DNA of 64,000 nucleotides from contig JAJHZJ010000252.1 of assembly GCA_023548195.1 (NCBI GenBank), positions 6,012,242 to 6,076,241 on the forward strand. Reading direction: 5' to 3'. The translations under genes and the position numbers were made by a program. This stretch comes from Bettongia penicillata ogilbyi. Taxonomy: Eukaryota; Chordata; Mammalia; Diprotodontia; Potoroidae. The notes beneath the pieces are model-generated. The model was not told where the DNA came from. It did no database searches and saw only the letters and a program-made list of their open reading frames with translations. Numbering within the stretch: position 1 is the stretch's first letter; the number at the start of each line of letters is the position of its first letter. This document shows positions 33,040-44,172 of the stretch, in pieces.

Positions 33040-33460
33040 AACCTAGAGTTTGATTATCCCAAAGACACCAGCTATAGGGAAAAGAACTCACCATTTCCAA
33101 AAAATAAAAATGAAAAAGCTGTTGGGAAAACGGAAACAAATCTGGCAGAAAGTAGGCATAAATCAACATCTCACATTATTTCCCCAAATAATCTCAAAAT
33201 GGATATATAATTTAGATACAAGGGGTGATATTATAAGTAAATTGGCAGAGCATGGTAAAAATTACCTGTCAGTTCTATAGATGGAGAAGAGTTCATGACC
33301 AAAGAAGAGATTTATAGGAGGTAAAAATGGATGATTTTGACTACATAAAATTGAAAAGGTTTTATACAAACAAAACCAATGCAGTTAAAATTAGAAGATA
33401 AGGCAGAAAACTGGGCCAGTAAGTTTCTCCAATAAAGGATTCTTGCCTTTTTTTTTTAAA
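33040..33460 (+). mobile_element. L1 ORF2 fragment
   Basis: 'aaataatctcaaaatgg', 'ggcagagcatggtaaaaatt', 'agtttctccaataaagg'. Its second half parallels 27,930-28,130, so both cover the same part of L1. Confidence 0.75.
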
Positions 33461-34535
33461 ACATGGCTAATCTGGAAATGTTTTGCATGACAGTACATAT
33501 TTATAACCCATATTTATAATCCATTTTTATAACGGTTTTGTTTTTCTTGCCTTTTCAGTGGGTGGGAATTTGGAACTGAAAATAAAGTAAGACTGAATTT
33601 TTAAAAATTTTAAAGAAAAAATGCAAGTGATAGATCTGAGATTAGAATGCTGATTGGCAGCAAAGTATTCTTTCTTCTATAACTTGCTACTGGTGCTGTC
33701 CCTGTGACAATGAAAACCCTTATAAGACCCAGACTTTGAAAGCCTCTGAAATTCTAAACATTCCTTGTATTTATACTTGGAAAAAGTTTCCTTCACAGGG
33801 TACTGCCTCCTTTAATGAGGATTAGAGTTGAGCTACTTGATCAAAATTTGATATGTTTCTTTAAACTCAATGAAATATGAGGAATGAATTCCTTAAACTT
33901 AATGGCAACTCATGTATTCCATTGTGCACTTTCCTTTTTCAAGTTTATTGCCTTGCATTTAAAATTCCTCCCTCATAAAACAGAACTAATAAAACAGAAC
34001 TAAACAGAAATATTTCTTTAGGATTTTTAAACATTGCAAATTGTTCAGTTTACACTAAATAGCCTGAGGATAATTATTGGAATGGAGTTATTTTTGTAGA
34101 TTTCAGTGTAGGCTGGATAAATCATTCAACTTTCACTCAAATTGATGAAATTATTTCTGCAGTTAGTAGACTTGGGGAGACATAATTGCCATCTGTTGTA
34201 CTGTGCTGAGATAAACGAACATATGTATATTAGTTTCTAAATGATGTATCTTGCTCTTAATAACAACTGTGGTAATTTGAAAGTAAAATGAATGTCCTTT
34301 TAAAGTTACTAGACTTTTCTGCTCCTTCAGAACCACATGTCCATTTACCATTAGTTCACACATGACCAGAGCCTATCTTGGATTCATCTTAGATTGAAAG
34401 CTTATTTGAAAGTTATTCCCATAGAAAACATCATTCTGATTATCAAATAACTACACTATGATGGAATATTGGGAAACAACACACACAGAACTCAGCTCAA
34501 TTCAATAAATATTCATTAAGCACTCAGTAGTTTCC
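33461..34535. other. No gene or named repeat seen
   Basis: Unique-looking AT-rich DNA with no ORF over 66 codons. Possible non-coding conservation cannot be judged here. Confidence 0.45.
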
Positions 34536-34539
34536 AGGT

Positions 34540-34690
34540 GAGTGGTAATGTGGTATAACAGATAGAAGGAATTTCATCCTGCCTTTGACATACATAGTCA
34601 CATATATGTCACATATGTCAATATGTCACATATTGACTATATGATCATGGGCAAGTCACTTAACCTTGGAGTGCGTTAGACAGATTTCTA
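34540..34690 (+). repeat. MIR-type SINE with an internal short-repeat expansion
   Basis: 'gtaatgtggtataacagat' and 'gggcaagtcacttaacc' frame a stretch at 34,597-34,637 of repeated 'gtcacatat' units replacing the normal CORE. Confidence 0.6.
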
Positions 34691-35073
34691 AAACTATACA
34701 TTACAGAAAAATCACTAAGCTGCTTTGGTGGAAGGAATTTCCTACAAAGATGATGAAACAAGAAATATAGATTGCCACTGGAGATGCCCAAGATACTCTA
34801 GAGGATCTGGAGATACAAGGCATAGTCCTGGTCCTCAGGGAACTTATAATATAGTCATGAGATAAGGTTCATATAATAAAAGAGACACTATGTATTTTCT
34901 CAGTTGAAAGATGTGAGACTTGTACTAGATAATTTCTAAGATACCTCCTAATTTGAAGTCAATCAATCACCAAGCTTTTTACTTTGAATCTACCATTCTG
35001 GGCACTGGGTTAGGTGATAAGGATACAAATGCAAATGTGAAGAAATGTCTTATCTCTGGAATGGTCCATTAAA

Positions 35074-35171
35074 GTTTCTTTTTCTTTCTTTCTCTTTTCT
35101 CTTTCTTTCCTTCTTTTTCCTCCTTCTCTTCTTTCTTTCTTTTCTTTTCTTTCTCTCTTTCTACTTTCTTA
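35074..35171. repeat. CTTT-rich low-complexity tract
   Basis: About 100 bp of C/T only, in CTTT and CTTTT units. Confidence 0.95.
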
Positions 35172-35309
35172 TACCAAAAACTGTTTATTTTAGTAAGGTA
35201 TAATAATCAGAACAGAAACATAAACAACTATTCCACTGAAGTTTGAATCTATTATCGTGTTGCTGACAAAAGTTCTTGATTAATGTATTTTCTGTGTTTA
35301 AACAGATAA

Positions 35310-35475
35310 TTCCACTTTTTGCTTGGTGGGCTTGGGGTAAATAATGAGTTCTGTTTTGGACTTGTTGACTTTGAAATGCCTATGGGACATCTAGTTCAAA
35401 AGATACAAAGGTCAGTTGTTGATGAAGCACTGGCGCTCAGAAGAGAGGTCAGGACAGGATATATTGATCTGCTAG
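35310..35475 (+). repeat. Unnamed ancient repeat (same family as 19.79 kb)
   Basis: 'aatgagttctgttttgg', 'gggacatctagttcaaaag' correspond to 20,110-20,170. The 72-codon ORF is part of it. Confidence 0.5.
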
Positions 35476-35477
35476 CT

Positions 35478-35628
35478 AGAAGTGACCTTAAAGGATATCT
35501 ACTCAAACTCCTTTATTTTCTCCATGAGGTAGAGTAATGACCAAGGTCACACAAGTAGTAATTGAAAGAGGATGAATTTGAACTCAGACCCTTTAATTTT
35601 AAATGTAGTACAATGCTGCTTCTGGCAT
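35478..35628 (-). repeat. MIR-like SINE
   Basis: 'agtgaccttaaaggatat', 'accaaggtcacacaag', 'gaatttgaactcagacc'. Confidence 0.7.
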
Positions 35629-36187
35629 ACCATAGACTTCTTTGTTCAATGAAATCATCAAATTGGTTCTAAAAATTCTAGCTTCTGCATAGAGTCTGAG
35701 TAACTAGTTATTACAAGTTACATTAATATTCTTATAGTTCATCTAGAGTATATATGATAAAATTCCTTAACATCCTTGAATCTTACCAACAAGTAGGAAT
35801 GATATCCAAAGAAACAAGTTTAAAAACTAAAACTGGCGTAGATGTGATGATGACAACTTGCATTTTGCAAGTGGGGAGAAAGAAGATGGAACAAGATTTT
35901 TCTTAAATAAATCAAACTGGGATGGTTGGGAATTTTAAATAAAAAGAACAAAATAGCCCCGGAACATTTCAGATTTCTGCCCTAGGATTCACAAGTCAAG
36001 CTGGTACTGAAGAACTTGGTTTAGGACATATTAGAAAGAACTCTGTGAAGTGCTCTGAAAAGTATTTAGGGTAGATAGCAGATGTCACTGTAGATGATAA
36101 GAGTTTTATCTATATGAGTCTCTTTCCCGTACCTTCAGAAAGGGGTAAGAACTCTCCCAGACCATGCTTGTCTCCACCTAAAGAGCC
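35629..36187. other. No gene or named repeat seen
   Basis: Nothing recognisable. Confidence 0.4.
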
Positions 36188-36396
36188 TTTGGCATTAGCC
36201 TTGTCTGACTCTTTGCGACTCCATTTGGGGATTTTGCCCTTTCCTTCTCTACTTCATTTGACAGATGAGGAAACTGAGGCAACAGGGTTAAGTGACTGTC
36301 CCAGAGTCACATAGCTAGTAAGTGTCTGAGGCTACATTTGAACCCAGAAAGATGAGAATTTCAAGCCTGGCACTCTATCCACTGCCCAAGCGACTT
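36188..36396 (-). repeat. RTE-tailed CORE-SINE
   Basis: 'cttgtctgactctttgc', 'gatgaggaaactgaggc', 'ctctatccactgccc'. The RTE end is shortened. Confidence 0.88.
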
Positions 36397-36654
36397 TCTT
36401 CCACCTATTGAAGATATCACACATCCTCAGGGTTTATAGGCTGAGGCAATAGTTGGCAAGTTCATGCATCCTTTTTCCCTGTTTTTGGAAGTTTATTAAT
36501 GCTGATTAATATTATAATGATAGCATAAGCCTCCAGTTAAAGAAGAAATTCCTTAATTTTTTCCCCCTAGAGATAAGGATCCCTGACTTGTAAAAATCCT
36601 GTTTATATACAAATAGACAAAGACTTTTTCTGCTCACTTTTGCCACATAAAGAC

Positions 36655-36883
36655 ACCTATATGTACATATTTACATAATGAGAATATATGTACACACATA
36701 TATGTACATAACTCTACATAATTAAAGACATATGTATATATGTATACACACACCTATATATATAAATATATATATACTCTATGTAAAGACATCTACCTGT
36801 CTTTAATTATGTAGAGTACAAACTAGAAAAGCCTTTGTATGTAGACAAGATTTTACACACACGTGCGCACACACACACACACA
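36655..36883. repeat. TA/TG/CA-rich block with a perfect 20-bp inverted repeat
   Basis: Arms at 36,711-36,730 and 36,798-36,817 are exact reverse complements, separated by 67 bp of TA-rich repeat. A (CA)n tract lies at 36,855-36,883. Confidence 0.92.
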
Positions 36884-37495
36884 TAATCTACCAAGAATTC
36901 AGATCAATCTTATCTTTTATCCATAGAAAGCTGGATTTGAAGTATTAATGAAACAATAAAGGATGGTTTAATAAAAAGAAAATGAAGCCTGAGGATTCAA
37001 ACCTCCTCCCTTGCAGACTAAAAAGGGAGGGGGGAACGAAAAGAAAGAAGACAATTTACCAGACTAATATTTCTTCAGGAAAGACCAGTTGAATCTTGCC
37101 AAATGGGATTTATGCTAAATAACCAGAGCCGTTGAGTAAAGCTTCCAGAAGTTCAATACTTTAAGTTTACTTGCATGCAAAACATGTCCTCCATCAATGA
37201 TGTCATCCCTTGCTCTCTATCCCTCTCCCCCTACTATTTTGAAACCTCCCAGACTCCCAGCACTCTTTCCTAAGGGTAGATCTCATGATGAATGGTTGAT
37301 CATCTTTCCAGGATGGAAAACTATAACTACCACAAGTCCATGCAGCTATTGATCCAATAAAAGATTACACTGTAAAGGAGTAAAGTCTTTGTATCTTGAG
37401 TGGTGTGCATTTCATCTCCCCCATTGACCTTATATGAGTTTTAGTAATTGAAGTGAATTCATTGTGGCTGATTAAAGTTGGTGAAATACAGTCAA
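36884..37495. other. No gene or named repeat seen
   Basis: Nothing recognisable. Confidence 0.4.
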
Positions 37496-37497
37496 GC

Positions 37498-37750
37498 ACT
37501 GTTAGGAAGACTTGATCAAATCTAGCCTTGACCCTTATTAACGTTGACCCTGACCAAGTCACTTTACCACAGTTTCCTCAGCTGTAAAATGCAATAATAT
37601 GTAATAATGTGTAATGCAACATCTAAATGTAATAATAATGTAATAAAGCACCTACCCCCCCAGGGTTGTTGTAAAGACCTAATGAGATAATATTTACCAA
37701 AGCACTTAGCACTCTGTCTAGAACATAGCAAGCCCTTGATGAATGCTTGT
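37498..37750 (+). repeat. MIR-type SINE with a TAATG expansion
   Basis: 'ccacagtttcctcagctg', 'cagggttgttgtaaagacc', 'tctagaacatagcaagcc'. 37,592-37,644 carries several 'gtaataat' units not found in other copies. Confidence 0.75.
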
Positions 37751-38715
37751 CTCCTTTCCGGAAGAGACACAGTGCATTTTATAAATCTAGAAAATGTGTT
37801 AAAATTATTTGGTTGTGTTGCTTTGAGACTTCTTTGTAAAACATGCAGCACAACTTATTTCCAAATCATTTCCCTACATGCTACTGAGAAGAGAACTTTC
37901 TGGAATTAAGTATTTGCATTAATTAAATTAAAATATCCTTCACCACAGACTCCTGCATGATGCACTCTAAGCAGTTAAGTTTTTTGCCTACATTTATTTC
38001 TAGCTTTTATGTAAACAATAAAAACTAAAAATAATCCTAGAAGTAACTCTTATGTTGGGTAAACTTCTGAGAGAATGATGTCACCCAGGAACGGTGTCAC
38101 TGTAGAGCCTACAGAGGTATGGAAAGAAAAGCAGCCTTGGCATTCTATGACAGAAAGGGAGTTTTTAAATAGAAAGCAGACTGTGATGTGCATGCGGAAA
38201 GGAGGTAGAAATCAGAAGATAACAATAACAGATTCTGTCTGACTTATGACAAGCATTCTGGAAAAAGAAAAATTTTCATTTTCCCCAGTGGTAGACCACG
38301 ACACTGATAAAGAAGAAAGAATGTTGATGGATGTTGCAGCCAGAACCGGAGGGGACCCCTAGTCCCTTGTTCATAAAACTATTATGAGCTGAGCACAACA
38401 TGGTCTCTTTGGTTACATGATCCACAGGCTGCCTCCTGCATTTAAAGAAGAAAGTCTAACCTAAGGGAAAGATGGAATTTGAGCTGGCAGAATAAAGGTC
38501 TTTTGAAAATGAATTGCAGGGAGCAATCTAGTCTCTCCATCGCAAATTCAGAGTTTGGTTGAAAGTATATACCTCTCTGTTTAATATCAGTTTTTGCCAG
38601 AGATTCACTTGACACTGTATGGGTTTGTATATATGTAATCTGTGAGTTCAGGATAATATTTGGGCAGTTAGTATATTTCCGGTAAGCCTTGCTGTTTGTT
38701 TTTTTTTTTCAGCTA
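37751..38715. other. No gene or named repeat seen
   Basis: Unique-looking DNA. A T-run at 38,698-38,710 precedes the next SINE. Confidence 0.4.
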
Positions 38716-38719
38716 TTGG

Positions 38720-38835
38720 GGACAGCTGAGTTCAAATACAGCCTCAGATAATTACTAGCTATGTGGCCCTAGGCAAGTCACTGTCTACCTCAGTTTCCTC
38801 ATCTGTAAAATGGAAATAATAATATTACTAGTTTA
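38720..38835 (+). repeat. MIR-type SINE fragment
   Basis: 'gagttcaaatacagcctc', 'aggcaagtcactgtctacc', 'cctcatctgtaaaatgg'. Confidence 0.8.
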
Positions 38836-39061
38836 AATTGAGTGGCAAACACTTGCGGTGAAAATGGGTTTAAGTTCTGAAAATTGAATGTGCTGGTGGG
38901 ATTTCAAGTCAGGAATTGATTCTGATATACATACATTGGATCATTCATTTTCCTTAGTGAAGGAGAGGTAAGCAGAATTAACATTCACCTGTACATCCTT
39001 CACCACTAATGATCAGTTTAATGATCTATGACAATATAACCACATGCTCATATTTTTTTTT

Positions 39062-39294
39062 GTGGTTGTTCAGTCGCTTCAGTCATGTCTGACTCTTCGT
39101 GACCCCATTTGGGGTTTTCTTGGCAAAGATACTAGAGTGGTTTGCCACTCCCTCTTCTAGATCATTTGACAGATGAGGAAACTGAGGCAAACAGGGTTAA
39201 ATGATTTGCCCGGGGTCACATAGCTAGTAAGTGTTTGAGGCTAGATTTGAATTCAGGAACGACACTATCCACTGCACCATCTAGTTACTCCAGT
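39062..39294 (-). repeat. RTE-tailed CORE-SINE, full length
   Basis: 'ttgttcagtcgcttcag', 'gactcttcgtgacccc', 'cagatgaggaaactgagg', 'ccactgcaccatctag'. Among the best preserved. Confidence 0.93.
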
Positions 39295-39476
39295 GACATA
39301 TTTTGTAGCATATAGCTTTTGACAATTGAAGTATTTTATCATGACAGTACCATTCATCTGGAATCTTAGAATACTTAATAATAGCACCGTACAAATTTGA
39401 GATTCTTGTCAAATTGTCAGTATCACTAATATCACATGTAGCTTTATTTTTTGGAGTGAAGGATGCAAGAGAAATA

Positions 39477-39525
39477 TAGGGTGTCCCAAAAGTCTTAGAG
39501 CAGTTTAAGTATTAATAACTCTTTG
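39477..39525. mobile_element. Mariner-like terminal inverted repeat, one end only
   Basis: 'agggtgtcccaaaagtctta' followed by 'gagcagtttaag' resembles the terminal repeat of a mariner/Tc1-type MITE. The partner end is not visible; an L2 follows directly. Confidence 0.45.
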
Positions 39526-39534
39526 TTGCCTCTA

Positions 39535-40340
39535 CTTCATCTCCTCTCACTTCTCAAATCTTTGCAGAATGACTCAACTGAATTTTTCTCCCTTCATCAT
39601 CAAATCTGATTCTATTTTCTCAGCTTTTATCCTTCTCGACCTCTCCAAGGCACTTGACACCGTTGACTTTCCTGTGTTCCTCCTGAATGCTCTTTCCTTT
39701 CTGGGTTTTGGTGACACTACTCTCTTCTGACTTGCCTCCCACCTGTCTGACCTTCTTCTGTTCACAATCTGTATCATGGCCCCTTCCTGGATGTTTCCCA
39801 AGTCCCTAATCTGGGACCGCTCACCTACACTTCCTTCTCTATACTTCCATTCTTAGTGACCTCATTCTTAATGACCAATTCTCATGGTTTAATGATAATT
39901 TCCATGCAGATTACCCACAAACCCATATATCCAGTCCCAGACTCTTACCCGAACTTCAGGTCCACATCAGCAGTCATTTCAAACTCAATGTCTCATAGAT
40001 ATCTCAAACTCAATATGTCCAAAGCAGAACTCTTCTTGTCTTCTTTCCCACCAAAGCCTCTCCTCTTCTATAATCCTGCTTCTGTCAAAGACACCACCAT
40101 TTTCCATCATTCAGGTTTGTACCTTGGGTGCTATATCTGACTCTTCATTTTTTATCAACCCACATATCCAGTAAGTTGTCGAGCCTTGTCATCAATATTT
40201 ACGTCAACATGTCTCACACATCGGACTCCTTCCTACTCACATAGCCACAACCTTAGATTAAGCCGATATGACCTCTTACCCAAACTACTGCAATAATTGC
40301 AATGATCTTCTACTGTGATCCAATAAAAGTGGCTTTCTCT
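39535..40340 (+). repeat. L2 LINE fragment with reverse-transcriptase remnant
   Basis: 39,631-39,667 still reads LLDLSKALDTVD, the reverse-transcriptase block seen in L2/CR1 elements, followed by the usual L2 order to 'aacccacatatccag' and 'acccaaactactgcaat'. All longer frames are broken. Confidence 0.75.
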
Positions 40341-40384
40341 CTGTTCCTCAAAATTCCCTCGATTAACACTCATAGAGATGATAA

Positions 40385-40560
40385 AACACTCTCCTTCCAT
40401 GACAACCCTGTGCATGAAGTACATAGTATGGGTATTACCATCATTTCACAGATGAGAGAGCTGAGCTTAAAGGATGTGAAGGGATTTTTCCAGTCACACA
40501 GATAGAAAGTGATAGACCCCACAGTATACATCCCAGGTCTACAAGTCTGCCCTCAGTTAA
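40385..40560 (-). repeat. MIR-type SINE
   Basis: 'catttcacagatgagagag', 'ttttccagtcacacag', 'caggtctacaagtctgcc'. Confidence 0.7.
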
Positions 40561-40587
40561 GCCTTTGGCATGTGCATCCTAAAAGGA

Positions 40588-40735
40588 ATAAAAAACCAGA
40601 GGGTCCAGGAGCAGAGCTTTCTGCATCTGTTTGTTCCTTATATCACAAAATTTAACCTAGAGACGATATTTACAGGTTTATCTTCCTTCTTTGTTGTTCC
40701 CTTTCTCCCTTACCTTTAACTAGCAAGTGCATAAT
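40588..40735. repeat. Repeat pair, copy 1
   Basis: 'cagagggtccaggagcagag', 'tttctgcatctgtttgttcc', 'aaatttaacctagagac' reappear in the same order at 41,577. Family unknown. Confidence 0.6.
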
Positions 40736-41505
40736 TTTTTAATTCAGTTGGTGGCAAGATTATTAAGTGACCTCTCCACCTTCTATTCCTATTTATCACC
40801 TTCTTCCAGATTCATCTTCAATGGCAACAAATTCAGACAACTTTCTTTAGAAAAACGAAATCATGCCATGTCAGCTTAAAAGGTTCCATCCTCAAAGCAA
40901 CTGTCACTTCTAAGTTCCTGAGCCATATCACCTTAGGAAGTTTTGGGCACCAGAATTTTAAAGTTTGGATGTTTAAAAATAATCTCTCAGTACTAAACCT
41001 CCACTAGGTCCAAGGGACCTAGACTTTGTCCTACTAAGTAAGAGCTATGTGCCAAGGCTTCCTTTGAGAAAATGGTCCTATTCCATTCTGGAACCTAATG
41101 AAGTGCCTGCCTCAAAAGTAATTTTTAAAAATTAATTTTAAAAGCTTTGTGAATGCTTTAAAAAATGCTCTTTGACTGACCCATTCCTGCACTTAGATAA
41201 ATAGATGCTACAAGCTCATTACCCACCAGTAGATGTCAATGTAACCAAAGACTGCAAAGCTAACAGAGGATGAACCCAGCACTGCAGCACATAGGGATGT
41301 ATGAAGAAAGGGATCCCAGACACTGAGAAGGGAATGAAAATTTCTTTGGGCACTCATTCATTTACTCAATTAGCAGCTGTTCATTTCTAATACTAAACAT
41401 GACCAAATCTTTCAGTCTCCTAGAAGAACCGAAAGAAATAATTTTCCCCTAGGTTTAAAACATTAACAGTCAAGAAAGAAGAACCCCAAATACCGGAGAC
41501 TGTCA
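40736..41505. other. No gene or named repeat seen
   Basis: Nothing recognisable. Confidence 0.35.
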
Positions 41506-41576
41506 GATGCTCACTTCATGTTCGATCAGTAGGCAGATGTCCCTGGCGTCTGTGTCCTGTGGCGATGAACCAAAAG

Positions 41577-41722
41577 CCGGAGGGTCCAGGAGCAGAACTT
41601 CCTGCATGTGTCTGTTGATTATGTCTCTAAATTTAATCTACAGACAGTATCTATTGATATATTTTCTCTCTTGTTTTTTGTCTTCCTTCCTCAGCTCTAA
41701 GCAGCAAATATAAAAATGTTTT
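41577..41722. repeat. Repeat pair, copy 2
   Basis: 'cggagggtccaggagcag', 'cttcctgcatgtgtctg', 'aaatttaatctacagac' match copy 1 at 990 bp distance. Either a local duplication or two copies of one family. Confidence 0.6.
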
Positions 41723-41844
41723 TCAGGATAATTTCATCTCTTGGTGCAAATTTGCCAATAGTTGACATTTGTCTAGTGCTTTAAGCCTTACAGAATGCTA
41801 TGAAATGTACATACATGTGCGTAATTGTTACGTGTGTATATATG

Positions 41845-41972
41845 TGTGCTGAGGAAAGAGTATCAGAATGGGAGTTAAAAAGATCCTGGGTTGGAATTCT
41901 GCTTCTGCCCCTTACTGGCCATAAGCACATGAGCTCCAATTTCCTTTTTTATAAAATGGGACTGATACCCAT
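41845..41972 (+). repeat. MIR-like SINE fragment
   Basis: 'gatcctgggttggaattc', 'gccccttactggccat', 'tttataaaatgggactg'. Confidence 0.7.
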
Positions 41973-41974
41973 GG

Positions 41975-42540
41975 AGCATGTTTCCCATTTATGGTTCTGG
42001 TTCACCATGTGGGAAGGTTGCATTTTGGTTTAGGCCAAAGTGATGAGCTTTATTCTGGATTTTAGCATGACATGTTAAACCCTGAGTGGTCTCGGTCATC
42101 GTCCTGCCATGTGACAATGGCAGGTGGGTGGGACAAGGTGCTGCATCTATTAAGAGATCATTTCTGTTTGGATCTCTTGCTTGTTTCTCCCATGTAGCAA
42201 GTAGTGCATTCTTATCTTTGCACTCCCAGTGAGGTAAGGACTGTCTTCTTCCTCCATTCAGTCCCAGCACTTACTTTTTCCAGGCAAAATGCAGATTTAC
42301 CAGAAGATACGGCAGTGCTCTCTCCCTGGGACATCATCTTCATCCTTCATTTTCAAACCTACTGCTCCAGTTGAACCATCCTCTGAACCAGAGGACGATC
42401 TGCCTGTGAGGAACTAGGTGGCTTGGCTCTGTACTTTCTGCTAATATGTTATCTTCCTCTTCATCATTTTTACCTTTTTTCTCCAAGAGCTGGAATCAAA
42501 TAACCAGTACCACGACCACCCCCAGAAAGGGATTAATGGC
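41975..42540. other. No gene or named repeat seen
   Basis: A 93-codon minus ORF (41,989-42,270) has no recognisable feature. Confidence 0.35.
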
Positions 42541-42544
42541 CTAC

Positions 42545-42692
42545 TATTTTGTTCACCATCTTTGTGACTTCTCAGACCATAACTCCCTTCCCTGGTCAGC
42601 ACACCGCTTCATGTACAGTCTCTTACTCATTAAAATATAAAGTCTTTGAAGACAAGAACTATCTTCCTTTTGTATTTGCGCCCCCAGTTCAA
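42545..42692 (+). repeat. L2 3' end, first part (split)
   Basis: 'aatataaagtctttgaag', 'aagaactatcttccttttg'; resumes at 42,937. Confidence 0.65.
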
Positions 42693-42936
42693 GAACAGGT
42701 AGGTGGTACAGTGATTAAAGTGCAAAGCCTGAAGTTAGGAAGATTCATCTCCCTGAGTTCAAATCTGACCACAGACACTTTTATTAACTGTGTGACCCTG
42801 TCACTTAACCCTGTTTGCCTCAGTTTCCTCATCTGTCAAATGAGCTGGAAAAGGAAATGGCAAACTACTGCAGTATCTTTATCAAGAACACCCAAACAGG
42901 GTCAAAAAAGTCAGATACAACTGAACAACTGAACAA
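42693..42936 (+). repeat. RTE-tailed CORE-SINE, full length
   Basis: 'caggtaggtggtacagtg', 'gagttcaaatctgaccac', 'gctggaaaaggaaatgg', 'cagatacaactgaac'. Inserted in an L2 3' end. Confidence 0.92.
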
Positions 42937-42975
42937 TTTCAGCGTTTAGCACATAAGCAATTAAAAATGTTTTTC
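42937..42975 (+). repeat. L2 3' end, second part
   Basis: 'agcgtttagcacataag' fits the L2 motif 'agcacttagcacag'. Confidence 0.5.
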
Positions 42976-43079
42976 CTTCCCATCATTTGTTCATTCATCT
43001 ACTCACTTAACCAGGTGAGTTTGCACCTGGAACTGCAGGGTACCTCTTTATTTTTCTCTTTATGAATAGGTGGCTAAAA

Positions 43080-43625
43080 CATGATTCTTGAGGAGGTGTC
43101 CAAGATTAGAGGGGATTTTGGGACCTGGAGACACCCAGAGGGCCTTAAGTCCCATTAGTTTGGAGCTGGCTTTTGTATTAGAGGATAGCCACTGAATGAA
43201 TAGACATTTCCTGGGAGTGGTTTGGACAGTGCAGACCAAAGTGAAATGTTAAATTATCTAATCAGTGAACCCGTCTTATGCTCTGATGAAGCTTTAGCAG
43301 GAGCCTCTCAGCTCACTGTAACCACAGTCATGTTACAGAATTCTGCTCTGTTGGGGCATGTTTTTGAGTCATAATTTCTTGTGTGGGTGGGAAGTTTTAT
43401 AAGTGGAAGTGTGAGAAAATGGAGCTCTTGTTAGGGGGCCAGGCTCTCCAGGACTGAACATGGGCCAAAACACATGCTTGGGTACAGACCAGGGAGCGGA
43501 ACAGGACCTCTGGGAGCCCAGCAGCAGTTCCTCAAGGTTAAACATATAAATTTGAGCTATTACTTCTTTGAGCTGTTGAACATGGCGTGAGTCAGCCCCT
43601 TGGCTGAAAATAAAAGGAATCATGC
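43080..43625. repeat. Unnamed repeat (partner of 7.33 and 8.87 kb)
   Basis: Two blocks, 43,215-43,310 and 43,380-43,510, have diverged partners at 7.58 and 8.87 kb in the same order, which suggests one old element of more than 500 bp. The 87-codon minus ORF shows no domain. Confidence 0.35.
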
Positions 43626-44058
43626 TCTTCAATGACGTTTACAAAATTCCAGTGCCACTTTAAGGGACAATATTTGGTGTTCATAGCCTGGGGAAACTTT
43701 CCCTCTCCTGTTAGGAACTGGGATAAATTTACCAGTATCATTCACTGCTCCTGGTTTTAGCAGTAAAAATGTTTGCTACATTAGATGAATAAACAAGGTG
43801 CTGTCATGTGGTGAGGAGGTAAATTCTCTTTCCTTAACCTCTTTCCACAATGTCATTCTCTTTGGCTGTAGTGTATAATAGTATCTAGAAATTATGCTAA
43901 TTGAGGGAGTTAAGACTTTTTCTAGGCTGATTAGCCTGTTAACCCATAACTACATACTAACTGGTTCCAAGAAGACACAGTGTTGGACCAAACAATTGAA
44001 CTTACCTTGCAAGGGCATGTTAAATGGAATGGGGAAATTAGAAGAAGCTAGGTCACAG
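43626..44058. other. No gene or named repeat seen
   Basis: Nothing recognisable. Confidence 0.35.
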
Positions 44059-44059
44059 G

Positions 44060-44172
44060 CCATCGATTTAGAGTTGAAGGGACTTCTGAGATCCAAGTCC
44101 AACCCTCTCATTTTACAGATCAGAAAACCAAGGCTGAGAAAGATAGCAAAAGTTGCATTCAAATAATGGCCA
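44060..44172 (-). repeat. MIR-like SINE fragment
   Basis: 'gaagggacttctgagatcc', 'ccctctcattttacagatc'. Confidence 0.75.

Noticed and set aside
39574..39801. 75-codon minus-strand ORF
   Set aside because: It is antisense to an L2 reverse-transcriptase remnant readable on the plus strand.
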